A stretch of 64,000 bases of DNA from PALG01 sp964495885 (GTDB lineage Bacteria > Bacteroidota > Bacteroidia > Flavobacteriales > Flavobacteriaceae), in assembly GCA_964495885.1 (NCBI GenBank), contig CAZBWO010000014.1, positions 27,897-91,896 on the forward strand, in the 5' to 3' direction. The position numbers and the translations under genes were made by a program. The notes under the pieces were generated by a model. It was given only the letters and a program-made list of their open reading frames with translations, searched no databases and was not told the origin of the DNA. Of the stretch, positions 17,436 to 27,500 are shown in pieces. Within the stretch, counting starts at the first letter, position 1. The number at the start of each line of letters is the position of its first letter.

Positions 17436-18301
17436 TTTCGGTGTTTCCAACGTTTGTGTGACCAAAGATAATACTGCGGTGCGTTGTAGATTTGAGCTTC
17501 AATTTCGGAAAGGAACTTTCGGGTAATTTCAAAGTCTGGATATTCCTTTGGGTTTTCAGCTAAGGGGACTAGAGTGGCTTCATAATAACCACGTTTTCTT
17601 TTTTCAACTTTTAAATACAGCGTAGAGAAATCCAACATTTTGGCAAGTTCTTCCGTTCCCGTAAAGACAGGAACATCAATACCCATAAACGTATCACGTT
17701 GTTTGAATGCTCCTAGTTTTGGCGTCTGGTCTGAAAGGATAAGTGTAATGCTTTGCTCTCCTTTTTTAAAACTTTTATAGAGGGTTTTGGTGATTTGTTT
17801 GTTGGGAATGATAGATGCCCCGAACCTTCCACGGATTTTTTTCACAAGCCGATCAAAATACGGATTGTCCAGTTTTTTATAGACTGCGTAACCTTTTAGC
17901 GGAATTTGTTTGGAAAGAATACTACTCCATTCCCAACTGGCATAATGCCCGCACATCAATAGAATACTTTTGTTTGGATTGTCAAGATTGTTAATGATTT
18001 CTGGATTGGTAAAATGAAAACGTTTTTTGATTTCTGCTTCGGAAATGGTCATGCTTTTCATGGTTTCCACAATAATGTCACAAAGATGGCGGTAGAAACC
18101 GTTGGCAATTTTGTTTATTTCCGCAGAGGACTTTTCAGGGAAAACCAATCGAAGGTTTCCCTTTACTACTTTTTTTCGATACCCAATAATGTAATAGGTT
18201 AAAAGGAAGAGTACATCAGACTTAAAATACAGTATAGGAAATGGCAATATGGAAAAAAGCCAAAAAAATGGGTACACCAAAAGATAAAGTAACCGTTGCA
18301 T
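17432..18301 (-). CDS. Lysophospholipid/lipid A acyltransferase family (LpxL/HtrB-like)
   Basis: A 289-residue inner-membrane protein with one N-terminal hydrophobic helix (~3-22) and the LPLAT fold. The catalytic HX4E motif is CGHYASWEWS (His ~118), followed by DQTPKLGAF (~187-195) in the position of the acyl-acceptor motif. Members add secondary acyl chains to lipid A or an aminolipid. Which lipid is used here is unknown. The stop codon overlaps that of the convergent aminotransferase (TTAA, four bases). A TAGTTTTG box lies 15 bases upstream of the ATG. Confidence 0.88.
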   Translation of the reverse strand: MQRLLYLLVYPFFWLFSILPFPILYFKSDVLFLLTYYIIGYRKKVVKGNLRLVFPEKSSAEINKIANGFYRHLCDIIVETMKSMTISEAEIKKRFHFTNPEIINNLDNPNKSILLMCGHYASWEWSSILSKQIPLKGYAVYKKLDNPYFDRLVKKIRGRFGASIIPNKQITKTLYKSFKKGEQSITLILSDQTPKLGAFKQRDTFMGIDVPVFTGTEELAKMLDFSTLYLKVEKRKRGYYEATLVPLAENPKEYPDFEITRKFLSEIEAQIYNAPQYYLWSHKRWKHRN

Positions 18302-18315
18302 TCCTAATTTTACAG

Positions 18316-18323
18316 CAAAACTA
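18316..18323 (-). promoter_or_regulatory. Candidate -7 box of the LpxL-like gene
   Basis: TAGTTTTG on the minus strand, a full TAnnTTTG match, ending 14 bases before the ATG at 18301. No clear -33 element at 19-21 bases. Confidence 0.4.
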
Positions 18324-18368
18324 AGTAAATTTATGCCACTTAAACACCCAAACTTCTAAAATTAAGGC

Positions 18369-19019
18369 ATGCAAAATATTCACATTGCTACCATCATCAT
18401 CATTGTTGCCAATGTTTTGATCTCCCTGAAAGGATTCAATGATTTTTCTTTTTTCGAAAAATACAAGTTCAATATTGGAGGGATTCGAAGAGGGGAACAG
18501 ATTCGTATGTTTAGTGCAGGATTTTTGCACGTAGACTTTACACACTTATTGTTCAATATGCTTACGCTGTACTTTTTTGCAAACGTGGTGATTTTTAATG
18601 TAGGGGTATCCAAATTTATATTAGTCTATTTATTGAGTTTGTTAACTGGGAACATTTTATCTTTTGTAATGCATAAGGAAGAGTACTATTATAGTGCTGT
18701 GGGAGCTAGTGGAGCTGTCATGGGAGTATTATATGCGGCAATATTATTATATCCAGATATGTCACTCTATCTATTTTTTATTCCAATTCCAATTCCAGCA
18801 TGGCTATTTGGTATTATGTATTTGGGATATTCCATTTACGGGATGAAAAAAAGACTGGGTAACATTGGGCACGATGCACATATTGGTGGCGCTATTGCGG
18901 GATATATTCTCACGATTGCATTTGTGCCTTCCCTCATTCAAACGCACCTTTGGCTCATTGCCCTATTAGCACTACCCATTGTGGTATTGTTTGTGCTATA
19001 TAAAATGGGAAAACTTTAA
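18369..19019 (+). CDS. Rhomboid-family intramembrane serine protease
   Basis: A 216-residue polytopic membrane protease that cleaves transmembrane segments of other proteins. The catalytic dyad is visible: Ser114 in VGASGAVMG (GxSG) and His171 in AHIGG. The HVDFTHLLFNM motif (~55-65) in the loop/TM2 region is typical. About six hydrophobic helices can be counted, matching the minimal rhomboid core. Its substrate is unknown. A TAAATTTA element just upstream is a partial promoter match. The SIMPL gene starts 11 bases downstream and is probably co-transcribed. Confidence 0.92.
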   Translation: MQNIHIATIIIIVANVLISLKGFNDFSFFEKYKFNIGGIRRGEQIRMFSAGFLHVDFTHLLFNMLTLYFFANVVIFNVGVSKFILVYLLSLLTGNILSFVMHKEEYYYSAVGASGAVMGVLYAAILLYPDMSLYLFFIPIPIPAWLFGIMYLGYSIYGMKKRLGNIGHDAHIGGAIAGYILTIAFVPSLIQTHLWLIALLALPIVVLFVLYKMGKL

Positions 19020-19029
19020 TGAAATAAAA

Positions 19030-19707
19030 ATGAAAACACTAAGTACGTTATTAATATTATTCAGTATGGCGATTACAAACGCGCAACAAACCATGAAACC
19101 CACGGTAGATGTGAGTGGGGAAGGAACGGTAACCATCACTCCAGATGAAGTGACTATACGGGTTAGGGTAGAACATGAAGGTGTTAGTCCGAAAGAAGTA
19201 AAACAACAAAATGATGCAACTATTAGCGAAGTCTTCCGATTTTTGAAACAATTTGGACTATCGGAAAAAGACTATAAGTCTGAATATATCAATCTAAGTA
19301 AGAACTACGACTATCAAAAAAAGACCCATCATTATGTAGCTAATCAAACCCTATCCATTCAACTGAAAGACTTGTCGAAATATGAATCTTTAATGAACGG
19401 ATTGCTGGAAACAGGGATTAATAGGATAGATAGCGTAACCTTTGGTTCTTCTAAAGAAACATCCTTACAAAGTGAAGCAAGGGTAAAAGCCATTATGAAT
19501 GCAAAGCAGAAAGCACAGGAATATGCTTCGGCTTTGGGGCAAAACATTGGTAAGGCAGTTCATATTTCAGAATTTCAAAACATCTCATTGCCTTCACCGG
19601 TATTGCGAAGTACGGCCATGGCAGACGGTGCCAGTAATAAGCAAACTATGGCTCCTGGGGAGATGACCATTTCGGTGCAGGTGAATGTAAGTTTCGAATT
19701 ACTTTAA
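19030..19707 (+). CDS. SIMPL (DUF541) domain-containing periplasmic protein
   Basis: A 225-residue exported protein: signal peptide ~1-17 (TNAQ), then a SIMPL/DUF541 domain spanning the rest (VSGEGTVTITPDEVTIRVRV at ~25-44, ANQTLSIQLKDL ~103, and AKQKAQEYASALGQ ~159). Family members, such as the oxidative-stress-linked YggE, have poorly defined function. I chose the ATG at 19030, which begins a clean signal peptide, rather than an in-frame ATG 51 bases upstream that lies inside the rhomboid gene. Its stop overlaps the convergent TlpA-like gene in a shared TTAA. Confidence 0.87.
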   Translation: MKTLSTLLILFSMAITNAQQTMKPTVDVSGEGTVTITPDEVTIRVRVEHEGVSPKEVKQQNDATISEVFRFLKQFGLSEKDYKSEYINLSKNYDYQKKTHHYVANQTLSIQLKDLSKYESLMNGLLETGINRIDSVTFGSSKETSLQSEARVKAIMNAKQKAQEYASALGQNIGKAVHISEFQNISLPSPVLRSTAMADGASNKQTMAPGEMTISVQVNVSFELL

Positions 19708-20807
19708 TCCAGCAATTGGGAAATTTTGTTTTCTAAGGCCTGCCCCCGAAGGTTTTTGTCAATGATTTTTCCGTCTTTGTCTAAAAGAAAAGTCGCTGGA
19801 ATACTACGCACATTGTACATTCTGGCAATAGGATCCTGCCAAAACTGAAGGTTGGATACATGGTACCAATCCATATTGTCATCTTCAATGGCTTTAATCC
19901 ATCGATCTTTTTGACCTGGACGGTCCAATGAAACACTAATAATGTTTAACCCTTTATCATGATATTTTTCATACACCCTAACCACATTGGGATTTTCAAG
20001 TCTACAAGGTCTACACCAAGAAGCCCAGAAGTCAATGATGGTATATTCGCCCAAAGTTTCTTTTAAGCTTAGCATATCCCCAGCCGGTGTGGATGCTTCG
20101 AAGTTGGGAGCGGTCCCTCCAATATCAGTTTTTTCAATATTTTTAATTTTTTCCTTTAAGTCGGTCACTAGGGGATTATTGGCCATCTTCGGACTTAAAT
20201 TTTCTATAATGGATGAAACCTCTGGAGCGCTCATTTGCTTGCGGGCAAATAATTCTGCGGTAAGCATGATCCCGAAAAGGGAATTACTGTTTTCCTGGGC
20301 ATAATTCCTTTTGAATAACTGCTCTTCATTTTGAAGGGCATTGCTCTGCTCCCGAAGATCCTGCGCCAACAATCCATCCTGTTCCCGCTGGGCTTTCTGG
20401 AATGCTTCTGCGAGGTTTTGCCTTCGAAGATTAAAATCCCTCATGGCTTCTAAATATTGATAATAGGTTTCATTTATTTTTCCACCTGTTACTTTAGAAG
20501 TCTGAAGACTATCTTTGTAAAGTGTAATATTTATATTTTCATTTTCAACAAAGAACATCACATTTTCTTCACCAACCTTTAAGGATTGCAAGGGAGTTGT
20601 TTCAATATGGGGAAAGGTAGCTTCAAACTTTCCATTTTTGATTTCGAGGGTATCAATGATGGAAGATTTGTTTTGATGGTCAAATTCAAATAGGTATAGT
20701 TTCGTACCATCTTCAAAGCCAAGAGCAGTACCTTTCATGGTGTAGGAGTTGTCTTCTTTACAGGAAATAATACTGATGACAGCAAAAAGTACAAGTAGAT
20801 ATCTCAT
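19704..20807 (-). CDS. TlpA-like thioredoxin lipoprotein with N-terminal DUF4369
   Basis: A 367-residue envelope protein. The lipobox ISIISC puts the lipidated Cys at ~16. Residues ~20-115 match DUF4369 (GTALGFEDGTKLYL...), ~120-200 form a helical linker, and ~225-367 are a thioredoxin/AhpC-TSA domain with the redox motif WCRPC (~263-267) in DFWASWCRPC and the cis-Pro region SIPATFLLD. It probably reduces or isomerises disulfides or supports cytochrome maturation in the periplasm; partners are not visible here. Several cysteine-rich exported proteins occur further on (58.9-61.7 kb) but are not linked by position. Confidence 0.88.
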   Translation of the reverse strand: MRYLLVLFAVISIISCKEDNSYTMKGTALGFEDGTKLYLFEFDHQNKSSIIDTLEIKNGKFEATFPHIETTPLQSLKVGEENVMFFVENENINITLYKDSLQTSKVTGGKINETYYQYLEAMRDFNLRRQNLAEAFQKAQREQDGLLAQDLREQSNALQNEEQLFKRNYAQENSNSLFGIMLTAELFARKQMSAPEVSSIIENLSPKMANNPLVTDLKEKIKNIEKTDIGGTAPNFEASTPAGDMLSLKETLGEYTIIDFWASWCRPCRLENPNVVRVYEKYHDKGLNIISVSLDRPGQKDRWIKAIEDDNMDWYHVSNLQFWQDPIARMYNVRSIPATFLLDKDGKIIDKNLRGQALENKISQLLD

Positions 20808-20824
20808 TCTTCTTAGATTTTAGG

Positions 20825-20832
20825 CAAAAATA
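20825..20832 (-). promoter_or_regulatory. Candidate -7 box of the TlpA-like gene
   Basis: TATTTTTG on the minus strand, a full TAnnTTTG match, 17 bases before the ATG at 20807. The -33 element is weak. Confidence 0.4.
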
Positions 20833-20908
20833 ATTGTTATTTTTAAGGAATAAAAGAGACTAACTTACAAAGAACTGTTAATAATTCTACTAATAGGGTA
20901 GAAAAAAG

Positions 20909-20916
20909 TACCTTTG
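20909..20916 (+). promoter_or_regulatory. Candidate -7 box of the GAF-protein gene
   Basis: TACCTTTG ends four bases before the ATG at 20921. With the usual spacing, transcription would start at or within a base or two of the start codon, so the mRNA is predicted to be leaderless. Confidence 0.5.
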
Positions 20917-20920
20917 CAGA

Positions 20921-23308
20921 ATGAGTAAAGAGTTGGAAATAAAGGATGTGGGAGAGTCCAGTTCGCCGTTAGCGATCAAAATTGGATTCAAAAAATTATT
21001 TGATTCCTATCGCTCACAATTAGATTCTGAAATTACATATCTAAGGGAACGTGCAGAAGCGGTATTGGCAATAGAAGCCCAATATCCAATTTTGTCTGAA
21101 GGAGTAATGGATAAGTCCAAATTGCTTGAACTGAAGGAACCCATAGATTTTATACTGGCCGACCTTTTCCCCGCTCATCTAACGCAGAATGAAATTAAGA
21201 TTGCTACGGCACCATTTCAGGAGAATATACTAAAAGCGACCAAACGCTATCAGGATATCCGTGAAATTGCTGGACAGGATTTTAAAATGGAACTTTCCAA
21301 TTTTTCGCCTAAAGAACACTACATCATGGCATGTAGAATCATACTTTCGGTATACTATAACTTCAGCGTAGATTTTAAAAGGCCTTTTTTCTATAAGATT
21401 CCAGATGCCAATGGAATTCTTCGTTCTTATAGAGTCTTATACAATGGTGATTTTGTTGGAATAGAGAAAGGACCCAATGCAAAGGATATTACCAAGGAAA
21501 ATGTAGCCATGCTGTTGGATAATTTTGAAAACCTGGAAATATGGAAAGAAATGTTTCCGCCCCATAGTTGGTATTTCAATGGTTTTGTTATTGCCAACAT
21601 GTACGACGCAACGATTGATGTTTCCATCTCAAACTTTAAGGAAGATTTGCTTGAGTTGGATGCTGGGGATGATCGTTTCGTGAAAAGTTTCCGGAATATT
21701 ATTCGCTCAATATTTAACTACCCAGATATTGAGGTAGGTTTTGCGCAATTCAATAAAGAAGATCATACCTTTAACAAAATACCGAATGCCTTTGGTATTT
21801 CGAGTTTCCTATTAGATAGTGATAGGGCGAAGGACTGCCATCAATCGCTTTGTGACCATTCCTATGAAGTGATTTGCCTGCATAAAAAATCGTTTACTAT
21901 TTCCAATATTCCTGGGAGTATTGAAAAGTATCCAGAAAACCCCCTTTTCAAAGCGTATCATGAACAAGGGATTGCAAGTGCAATTATTACACCACTAGTT
22001 GCCCACGAAGAATTGCTGGGAGTTATGGAAATTGTTTCCAAGAAGCCAGGTGAACTCAACTCAATCAATGCCAATAAACTTCAGGATATTTTACCCTTTT
22101 TGGTAGATTCATTACGTAGAAGCAAAGAAGAGAAAGAAAACCTATTGGAATTGTTGATTCAAAGCGAATGTACCTCCATTCACCCTAGTGTACATTGGCG
22201 ATTTAGAAAAGAGGCGGAACGTGTGCTGAAATTACAGCAGAATGGGCAGATGGCCAATTTTAGGGAAGTGGTTTTTGAGGATGTGTACCCGTTATTTGGG
22301 CAGATGGATATAAAAGGGTCTTCCGATGCCAGAAACGAAGCAACCAAGAAAGACTTAGTGCTTCAATTAAAGTTGGTACATAAAATCATTGAGAAAATCC
22401 ATGTCATAGAGCCGTTGCCAATATACGAGCAATTATCTTTTTCCATTAAGGAATATAGACAGGAAATCAAGGAAACCTTAGAGGTGGATACAGAACAAAG
22501 AGTACTATCATTTTTACAGGAAGAAATTATTCCGCTCTACAGGCATTTGGAAAATAAAAATGACCAACTCAAGGAATTGATTCAAGGATATTATGATGAG
22601 ATAGACCCCCAAAAAGGTTTTGTCTATCAACATAGAAAAGACTATGATGATTCGGTAGCCTTAGTGAATAGAACCTTGGCTTCAATTTTGGATCGTAAAC
22701 AAAATGATGCACAAGGGATGTATTCCCATTACTATGAGCGTTTTAAAACTGATGGTGTTGAACACAATATGTATATTGGCGAGTCTATCACCAAAGAGTT
22801 AAGTTTCAATAAAATCTATCTGTATAATTTACGATTATGGCAATTACAGGTGATGTGTGAGATGGAGAATAGTTTCTACCAACTTAAGCATAATCTTCCT
22901 GTGCCTATGGAAGTTGCTTCCATGATACTGGTTTTCTCCAATTCACTTTCCCTACGCTTCAGGATGGATGAAAAAAGATTTGATGTTGATGGCACCTACA
23001 ATGCACGTTATGAAGTTGTAAAAAAGCGGGTAGATAAAGCATACATTAAGAATACTGAAGAACGCATTACCCAACCAGGAAAAATTACCGTAGTTTACTC
23101 CCAGACCGAAGACGAGAAGGAATATTTTGGGTATATCAAATTCCTGCAATCCAAAAAATATTTGGGTGCTGATGTAGAGGTCTTGGAACTGGAAGATCTA
23201 CAGGGGGTTACCGGGTTGAAAGCGCTACGGGTTAATGTGCTCTATAAGGATAGTACGGAAGATAAAAAATACTATACCTACGACGATCTTATGGAAACCC
23301 TTCGGTAA
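20921..23308 (+). CDS. Large GAF-domain protein of unknown function (795 aa)
   Basis: A cytoplasmic 795-residue protein with no signal peptide or membrane helix. A GAF-like segment is suggested at ~270-400 (IPGSIEKYPENPLFKAYHEQGIASAIITPL..., ELLGVMEIVSKKPGEL). It is followed by a long helical, charged region (~405-640) and a C-terminal part with repeated Tyr/Lys-rich strands ending YTYDDLMETLR. I recall this architecture as conserved in flavobacteria without assigned function. There is no HAMP, kinase, cyclase or HTH module, so it is not an obvious signalling output. It abuts, without gap, the convergent HD-Pycsar-type gene. Confidence 0.75.
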   Translation: MSKELEIKDVGESSSPLAIKIGFKKLFDSYRSQLDSEITYLRERAEAVLAIEAQYPILSEGVMDKSKLLELKEPIDFILADLFPAHLTQNEIKIATAPFQENILKATKRYQDIREIAGQDFKMELSNFSPKEHYIMACRIILSVYYNFSVDFKRPFFYKIPDANGILRSYRVLYNGDFVGIEKGPNAKDITKENVAMLLDNFENLEIWKEMFPPHSWYFNGFVIANMYDATIDVSISNFKEDLLELDAGDDRFVKSFRNIIRSIFNYPDIEVGFAQFNKEDHTFNKIPNAFGISSFLLDSDRAKDCHQSLCDHSYEVICLHKKSFTISNIPGSIEKYPENPLFKAYHEQGIASAIITPLVAHEELLGVMEIVSKKPGELNSINANKLQDILPFLVDSLRRSKEEKENLLELLIQSECTSIHPSVHWRFRKEAERVLKLQQNGQMANFREVVFEDVYPLFGQMDIKGSSDARNEATKKDLVLQLKLVHKIIEKIHVIEPLPIYEQLSFSIKEYRQEIKETLEVDTEQRVLSFLQEEIIPLYRHLENKNDQLKELIQGYYDEIDPQKGFVYQHRKDYDDSVALVNRTLASILDRKQNDAQGMYSHYYERFKTDGVEHNMYIGESITKELSFNKIYLYNLRLWQLQVMCEMENSFYQLKHNLPVPMEVASMILVFSNSLSLRFRMDEKRFDVDGTYNARYEVVKKRVDKAYIKNTEERITQPGKITVVYSQTEDEKEYFGYIKFLQSKKYLGADVEVLELEDLQGVTGLKALRVNVLYKDSTEDKKYYTYDDLMETLR

Positions 23309-24535
23309 TTATTGAGTAGGGGTGACAATTGTTTCCGTTACTTGCTCCACAGATTGATCGGAAACTCCAAAAGAAACCGCAAAGGAAATAATGGAAATAA
23401 TGATTCCAACCACAAAGATGGTGTAGGTCCATCGTAAAATACGGTATTTTCTATCCAATACTTTTCCTAGAAAATATAAATCCTTCGTTAAGGAGGAGTA
23501 TACATAATCCCTATCCTTTAAGAGTTCATTAATGGCCCATTGATATTTTGACAATTCCATTTTGTGGAAATTCCCAAAAAAAGTAAGATTTACATCTTTG
23601 TTCTTTACGTCCTCATCTGTAAATTCACCTCTGGTAACATTAGGACGCGTGGCAATAACTGCTAAAACCATTGTAACCGTGCTTGATAAAACAAATACCG
23701 CTGAAGGAACAATAAGAAATGGATTGGTATCCAGCTTTGAAAGTAAATTAGACAACACCAACGAAATGATAATGGCATTTACCGAAAGCAGGATGTTTGC
23801 TTTTGTGTCTGCAATATCACTTAATTTAATATGGTTCCGAAGTGCTGTGCGGTAAAAGGTTTGAATTCCACGTTCGGGGCTGGCATCTTTGTATTTGGCT
23901 TTGAGCTCTGCTTTCATTCGCTCTTTCCGAAGCCTTTTCTTATCCTTTTTTCTACGTTTTAAAAGTTTGGCTAAATTTTCTTCTTTTGTAGGTTGCCAGT
24001 TTTTAAGCGCATAGGAGGTGTAGTATTGGTGCTGCTCTACTAAAACCTTTATATTTTCTTCCCGCCATTCCTTTGCAGAATAATTCTGTTTCTTGAGGGC
24101 TTTCAATTCTTGCCGAAGGAATTCACTTGCCTCTTCAAAATATTCTTTTCCAAAGTGGGAACAATCGGCATCACGAATCACTTCCTCCAGTAAATCAATA
24201 GGTTGATGCTCTAACTTAGTCGCGGAAATACAACGGCACACATTTTCAATTACATCTTTGTCTATTCCTTTTTCAGTTAAAAACTCCTTTGCAATTTCAA
24301 CACTAATATCCTCATGATTTTCAACATCTTTTGTAAAGCCTGTATCATGCAAAAGCGCAGCTAAGCGAATAATTTCAGCATCTTTAGCATTTATTTCAGA
24401 ATTATCTATGATTTCATTTGTACTTTTAAGGACCCTCAACGTATGTGTGAGATTGTGGTAAATAAATTCATGTGGCAGCTTTTCCTTGAAAAGTTCCCTT
24501 ACAAATGCCTCGGTCTCCTTGATGATAGTGTTCAT
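23309..24535 (-). CDS. HD phosphohydrolase domain fused to a Pycsar-type transmembrane effector domain
   Basis: A 408-residue protein. Residues ~1-160 are an HD domain: His in YHNLTHTLRV (~26-35), the HD pair in LAALLHDTGF (~53-62), HEDISV and a distal Asp in RDADCSHFGKEY (~116-127). After a basic linker (~180-215) comes a membrane domain of the Pycsar effector type (DUF5706): NHIKLSDIADTKANILLSVN (~233-252) and helices at ~250-270, ~275-298 and ~366-390. In Pycsar phage defence, cyclic pyrimidine nucleotides activate similar transmembrane effectors. No nucleotide cyclase gene is adjacent, so the ligand and role here are inferred only. An HD hydrolase might tune the signal. Confidence 0.78.
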   Translation of the reverse strand: MNTIIKETEAFVRELFKEKLPHEFIYHNLTHTLRVLKSTNEIIDNSEINAKDAEIIRLAALLHDTGFTKDVENHEDISVEIAKEFLTEKGIDKDVIENVCRCISATKLEHQPIDLLEEVIRDADCSHFGKEYFEEASEFLRQELKALKKQNYSAKEWREENIKVLVEQHQYYTSYALKNWQPTKEENLAKLLKRRKKDKKRLRKERMKAELKAKYKDASPERGIQTFYRTALRNHIKLSDIADTKANILLSVNAIIISLVLSNLLSKLDTNPFLIVPSAVFVLSSTVTMVLAVIATRPNVTRGEFTDEDVKNKDVNLTFFGNFHKMELSKYQWAINELLKDRDYVYSSLTKDLYFLGKVLDRKYRILRWTYTIFVVGIIISIISFAVSFGVSDQSVEQVTETIVTPTQ

Positions 24536-24579
24536 TCGGTGGGTTTTGAATTCAAAATAATAAAAAATTGCAGCGTTCT

Positions 24580-27500
24580 ATGCATAAATTAAAGTTAATT
24601 CTCCCCTTTTTATTCATTTTTTTATCGGCTTGTGGTAGTTATTACCCCAAATATTTAAATGAAGAAGACAAAAATATTCATGTAAATCCTTATGAAAGTG
24701 AAGTAGAAAAGCGCTTCTATCTCATTGGCGATGCTGGTCTTGGCGCTTCAGAAAACGAAACCTTAAAGGCCTTTGAATCTTTTGTGGATGGAAAAGATAC
24801 CAAGGAGGATTATGTCATTTATCTTGGGGACAATATTTATCCCTCCGGATTACCAAAGAAAGATGAAAAAGGAAGAGCCTCTGCAGAAGAGCAACTGGAT
24901 GCCCAAGTGAATGTTTCTCGCTTTTTTGACGGAAAAATTCTCTTTATCCCAGGGAATCATGATTGGTATAGTGACGGACTCAAAGGTTTAAAAAGACAAG
25001 AGGAATATGTGGAGGATAAATTGGATGACAACGAAGCTTTTCAACCAGAGAATGGTTGTGCTATTGAAGAAATTGATGTTTCCGAAGAAATAACCCTATT
25101 GGTGCTTGACACTGAATGGTACATTGAAAATTGGGATAAACACCCTACGATTAATGATGAGTGCGATATTAAGACGAGGGAAGATTTCATGTTGGAAATT
25201 GAAGGCGAACTGAAAAAAAATAATGAGAAAACAATCATTATTGCCATGCATCATCCTGCCTTTACTTATGGCTTGCATGGTGGGTATTTTAACCTAAACA
25301 AACACATTTACGCAGCAGATAACAACATCCCACTTCCCGTACTTGCAAGTTTGGTAACCCTTTTACGCTCCCAGGGAGGTGTATCTCCCCAAGATCGCTA
25401 TAACAATAGGTATAATGAGTTGATGAAACGTTTAGTGACCATGGCCCGTGATAATGATCGCGTGGTATTTGTGTCTGGTCATGAACATGTATTGCAATAC
25501 ATCGAAAACAAAGACATTAAACAAATTGTTTCGGGTTCTGGCAGTAAAGATGCACCGGTAGCTTTAGGAAAAGGTTCCCTATTTGCTTACGGCGGAAAAG
25601 GATTTGCAGTGTTGGAGGTATTGAAGGATGGTAGCTCTAATATCCATTATTATAAAGCTGATGAAGGAAAACCGGAACGTATGTTTAGTAAGGTAGTCCA
25701 CGAAGCCCCAAAGGAGTTCAATGTAGATACGCTTCCTACCAAGTTTCCGAAAACCATCATGGCTTCCGTATATCCAAAAGAGAACACCGAAAAGAGCAAA
25801 TCTTATGAATGGTTTTGGGGAGATCACTATAGAAAAAGCTATGGAACGCAAATTGAAGTTCCAGTGGGAATTTTGGATAGCTTAAGAGGTGGGATGACGG
25901 TGCAGCGAAAAGGTGGAGGGCATCAAACGCGTTCCCTTCGTTTAATGGATGCTGAAGGGCGTACCTTTAATTTAAGGGCCCTGGAGAAAAGTGCCGTACA
26001 GTTTCTTCAAACTACTGCTTTTAGGGATACCTATGTAGAGGAAGATTTTGACGAAACCTTAACGGAAGATATCATCAAGGATTTTTATACCTCTAGCCAC
26101 CCATATGGAGCCTATGTAATTCCGAAGCTAAGCGATGCCGTTGGAGTTTATCATACCAATCCGAAGCTTTACTATGTGCCAAAGCAAAAAGCGTTAGGAA
26201 AGTACAATTTAGAATATGGTGATGAATTGTATATGTTGGTAGAACGTCCTGATGAAACCTTTTTGGATCAGCCAAATTTTGGCAAGCCAGATGCAATAGA
26301 AAGTACTTCGGATGTATTGGAGAATATACGTGATGATGAAGAATACCGCATTGATGAAGAGGCATTTATTCGAGCAAGATTATTTGATATGCTTATTGGC
26401 GATTGGGATCGCCATCAGGATCAATGGAGGTGGTCCCGGTTTGACGATAAACAACGTAATATTAAAATGTACCGTCCCATCCCTAGGGATCGCGATCAAG
26501 TATTTGCCAATTATGATGGGGCGCTTTTGAATATCCTTAATGTGCTCATGCCAGCTACACAACAGTTTCAGCAATATGATGGAGAGTTGAAAGATATAAA
26601 ATGGATCAATTTGGCAGGGATAAAAATAGATCGAACTTTTGCACAAACTTCTGATAGGGAAGTATGGCTTTCACAAGCTTCCATTATTCAGGAACTCCTT
26701 ACAGATAAAGTGATTGATGAGGCCTTTAAAAGTTTACCTAGCGAATTAGATCCTACTACTGCAGAAATAATTAAATCGAAACTTCGGGAACGAAGGTCGC
26801 ATATGGTGAACATTGCTCAGCGATATTATGATTATTTAAATGATCTGGTTATTATCACAGCTACCGATAAGGATGATCAAGTGAAGGTAGATATTAACAG
26901 GGATCATACTATTGTTTCTATTTCCAGGATCAAGGATGGAGAGGTGCAACCACCTTTTAAGCGAAGGGTGATTCCAAACAAGGAAACCAAAGAAATTTGG
27001 GTTTACGCTCTAGATGACGATGATGAGATAGTGGTTTCAGGGAAAGGAAGAAAAGTTCCTAGAATACGAATCATTGGTGGGCAAAACAATGACATTTATA
27101 ATGTGGAAGGTGGCAGAAGGGTAAAGGTATACGATCACAAATCAAAGCCAAATACAATTGTTTCCGAAGGAAAAGCGAGTTTTATATTTAAGGATAATTA
27201 CAAGTACAATAATTACAGATATAATAAATTTATTAATGAAAGCTCTACTATTTTGCCAAGTATTGGGTTTAATCCTGATGATGGTATGTTGGTGGGATTG
27301 AGTTATGCTAAAGCCAAAAAAGGATTTTCCGATGATCCATTTGGCTCCCGTCATTCGTTTAACGGTGGTTACTTTTTTGCAACAGACGGGTTCAGCTTGC
27401 AGTACAATGGAGAATTTGCCAATGTATTTGATTACTGGAAGTTTCTGGTAGGTGGAAAATGGACTTCGGAAAATTTCACGCAGAACTTTTTTGGTTTTGG

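Noticed and set aside
23309..24535. A complete Pycsar defence system
   Set aside because: No nucleotide cyclase gene lies beside the membrane-effector gene; the neighbours are a GAF protein and a phosphoesterase-barrel protein.
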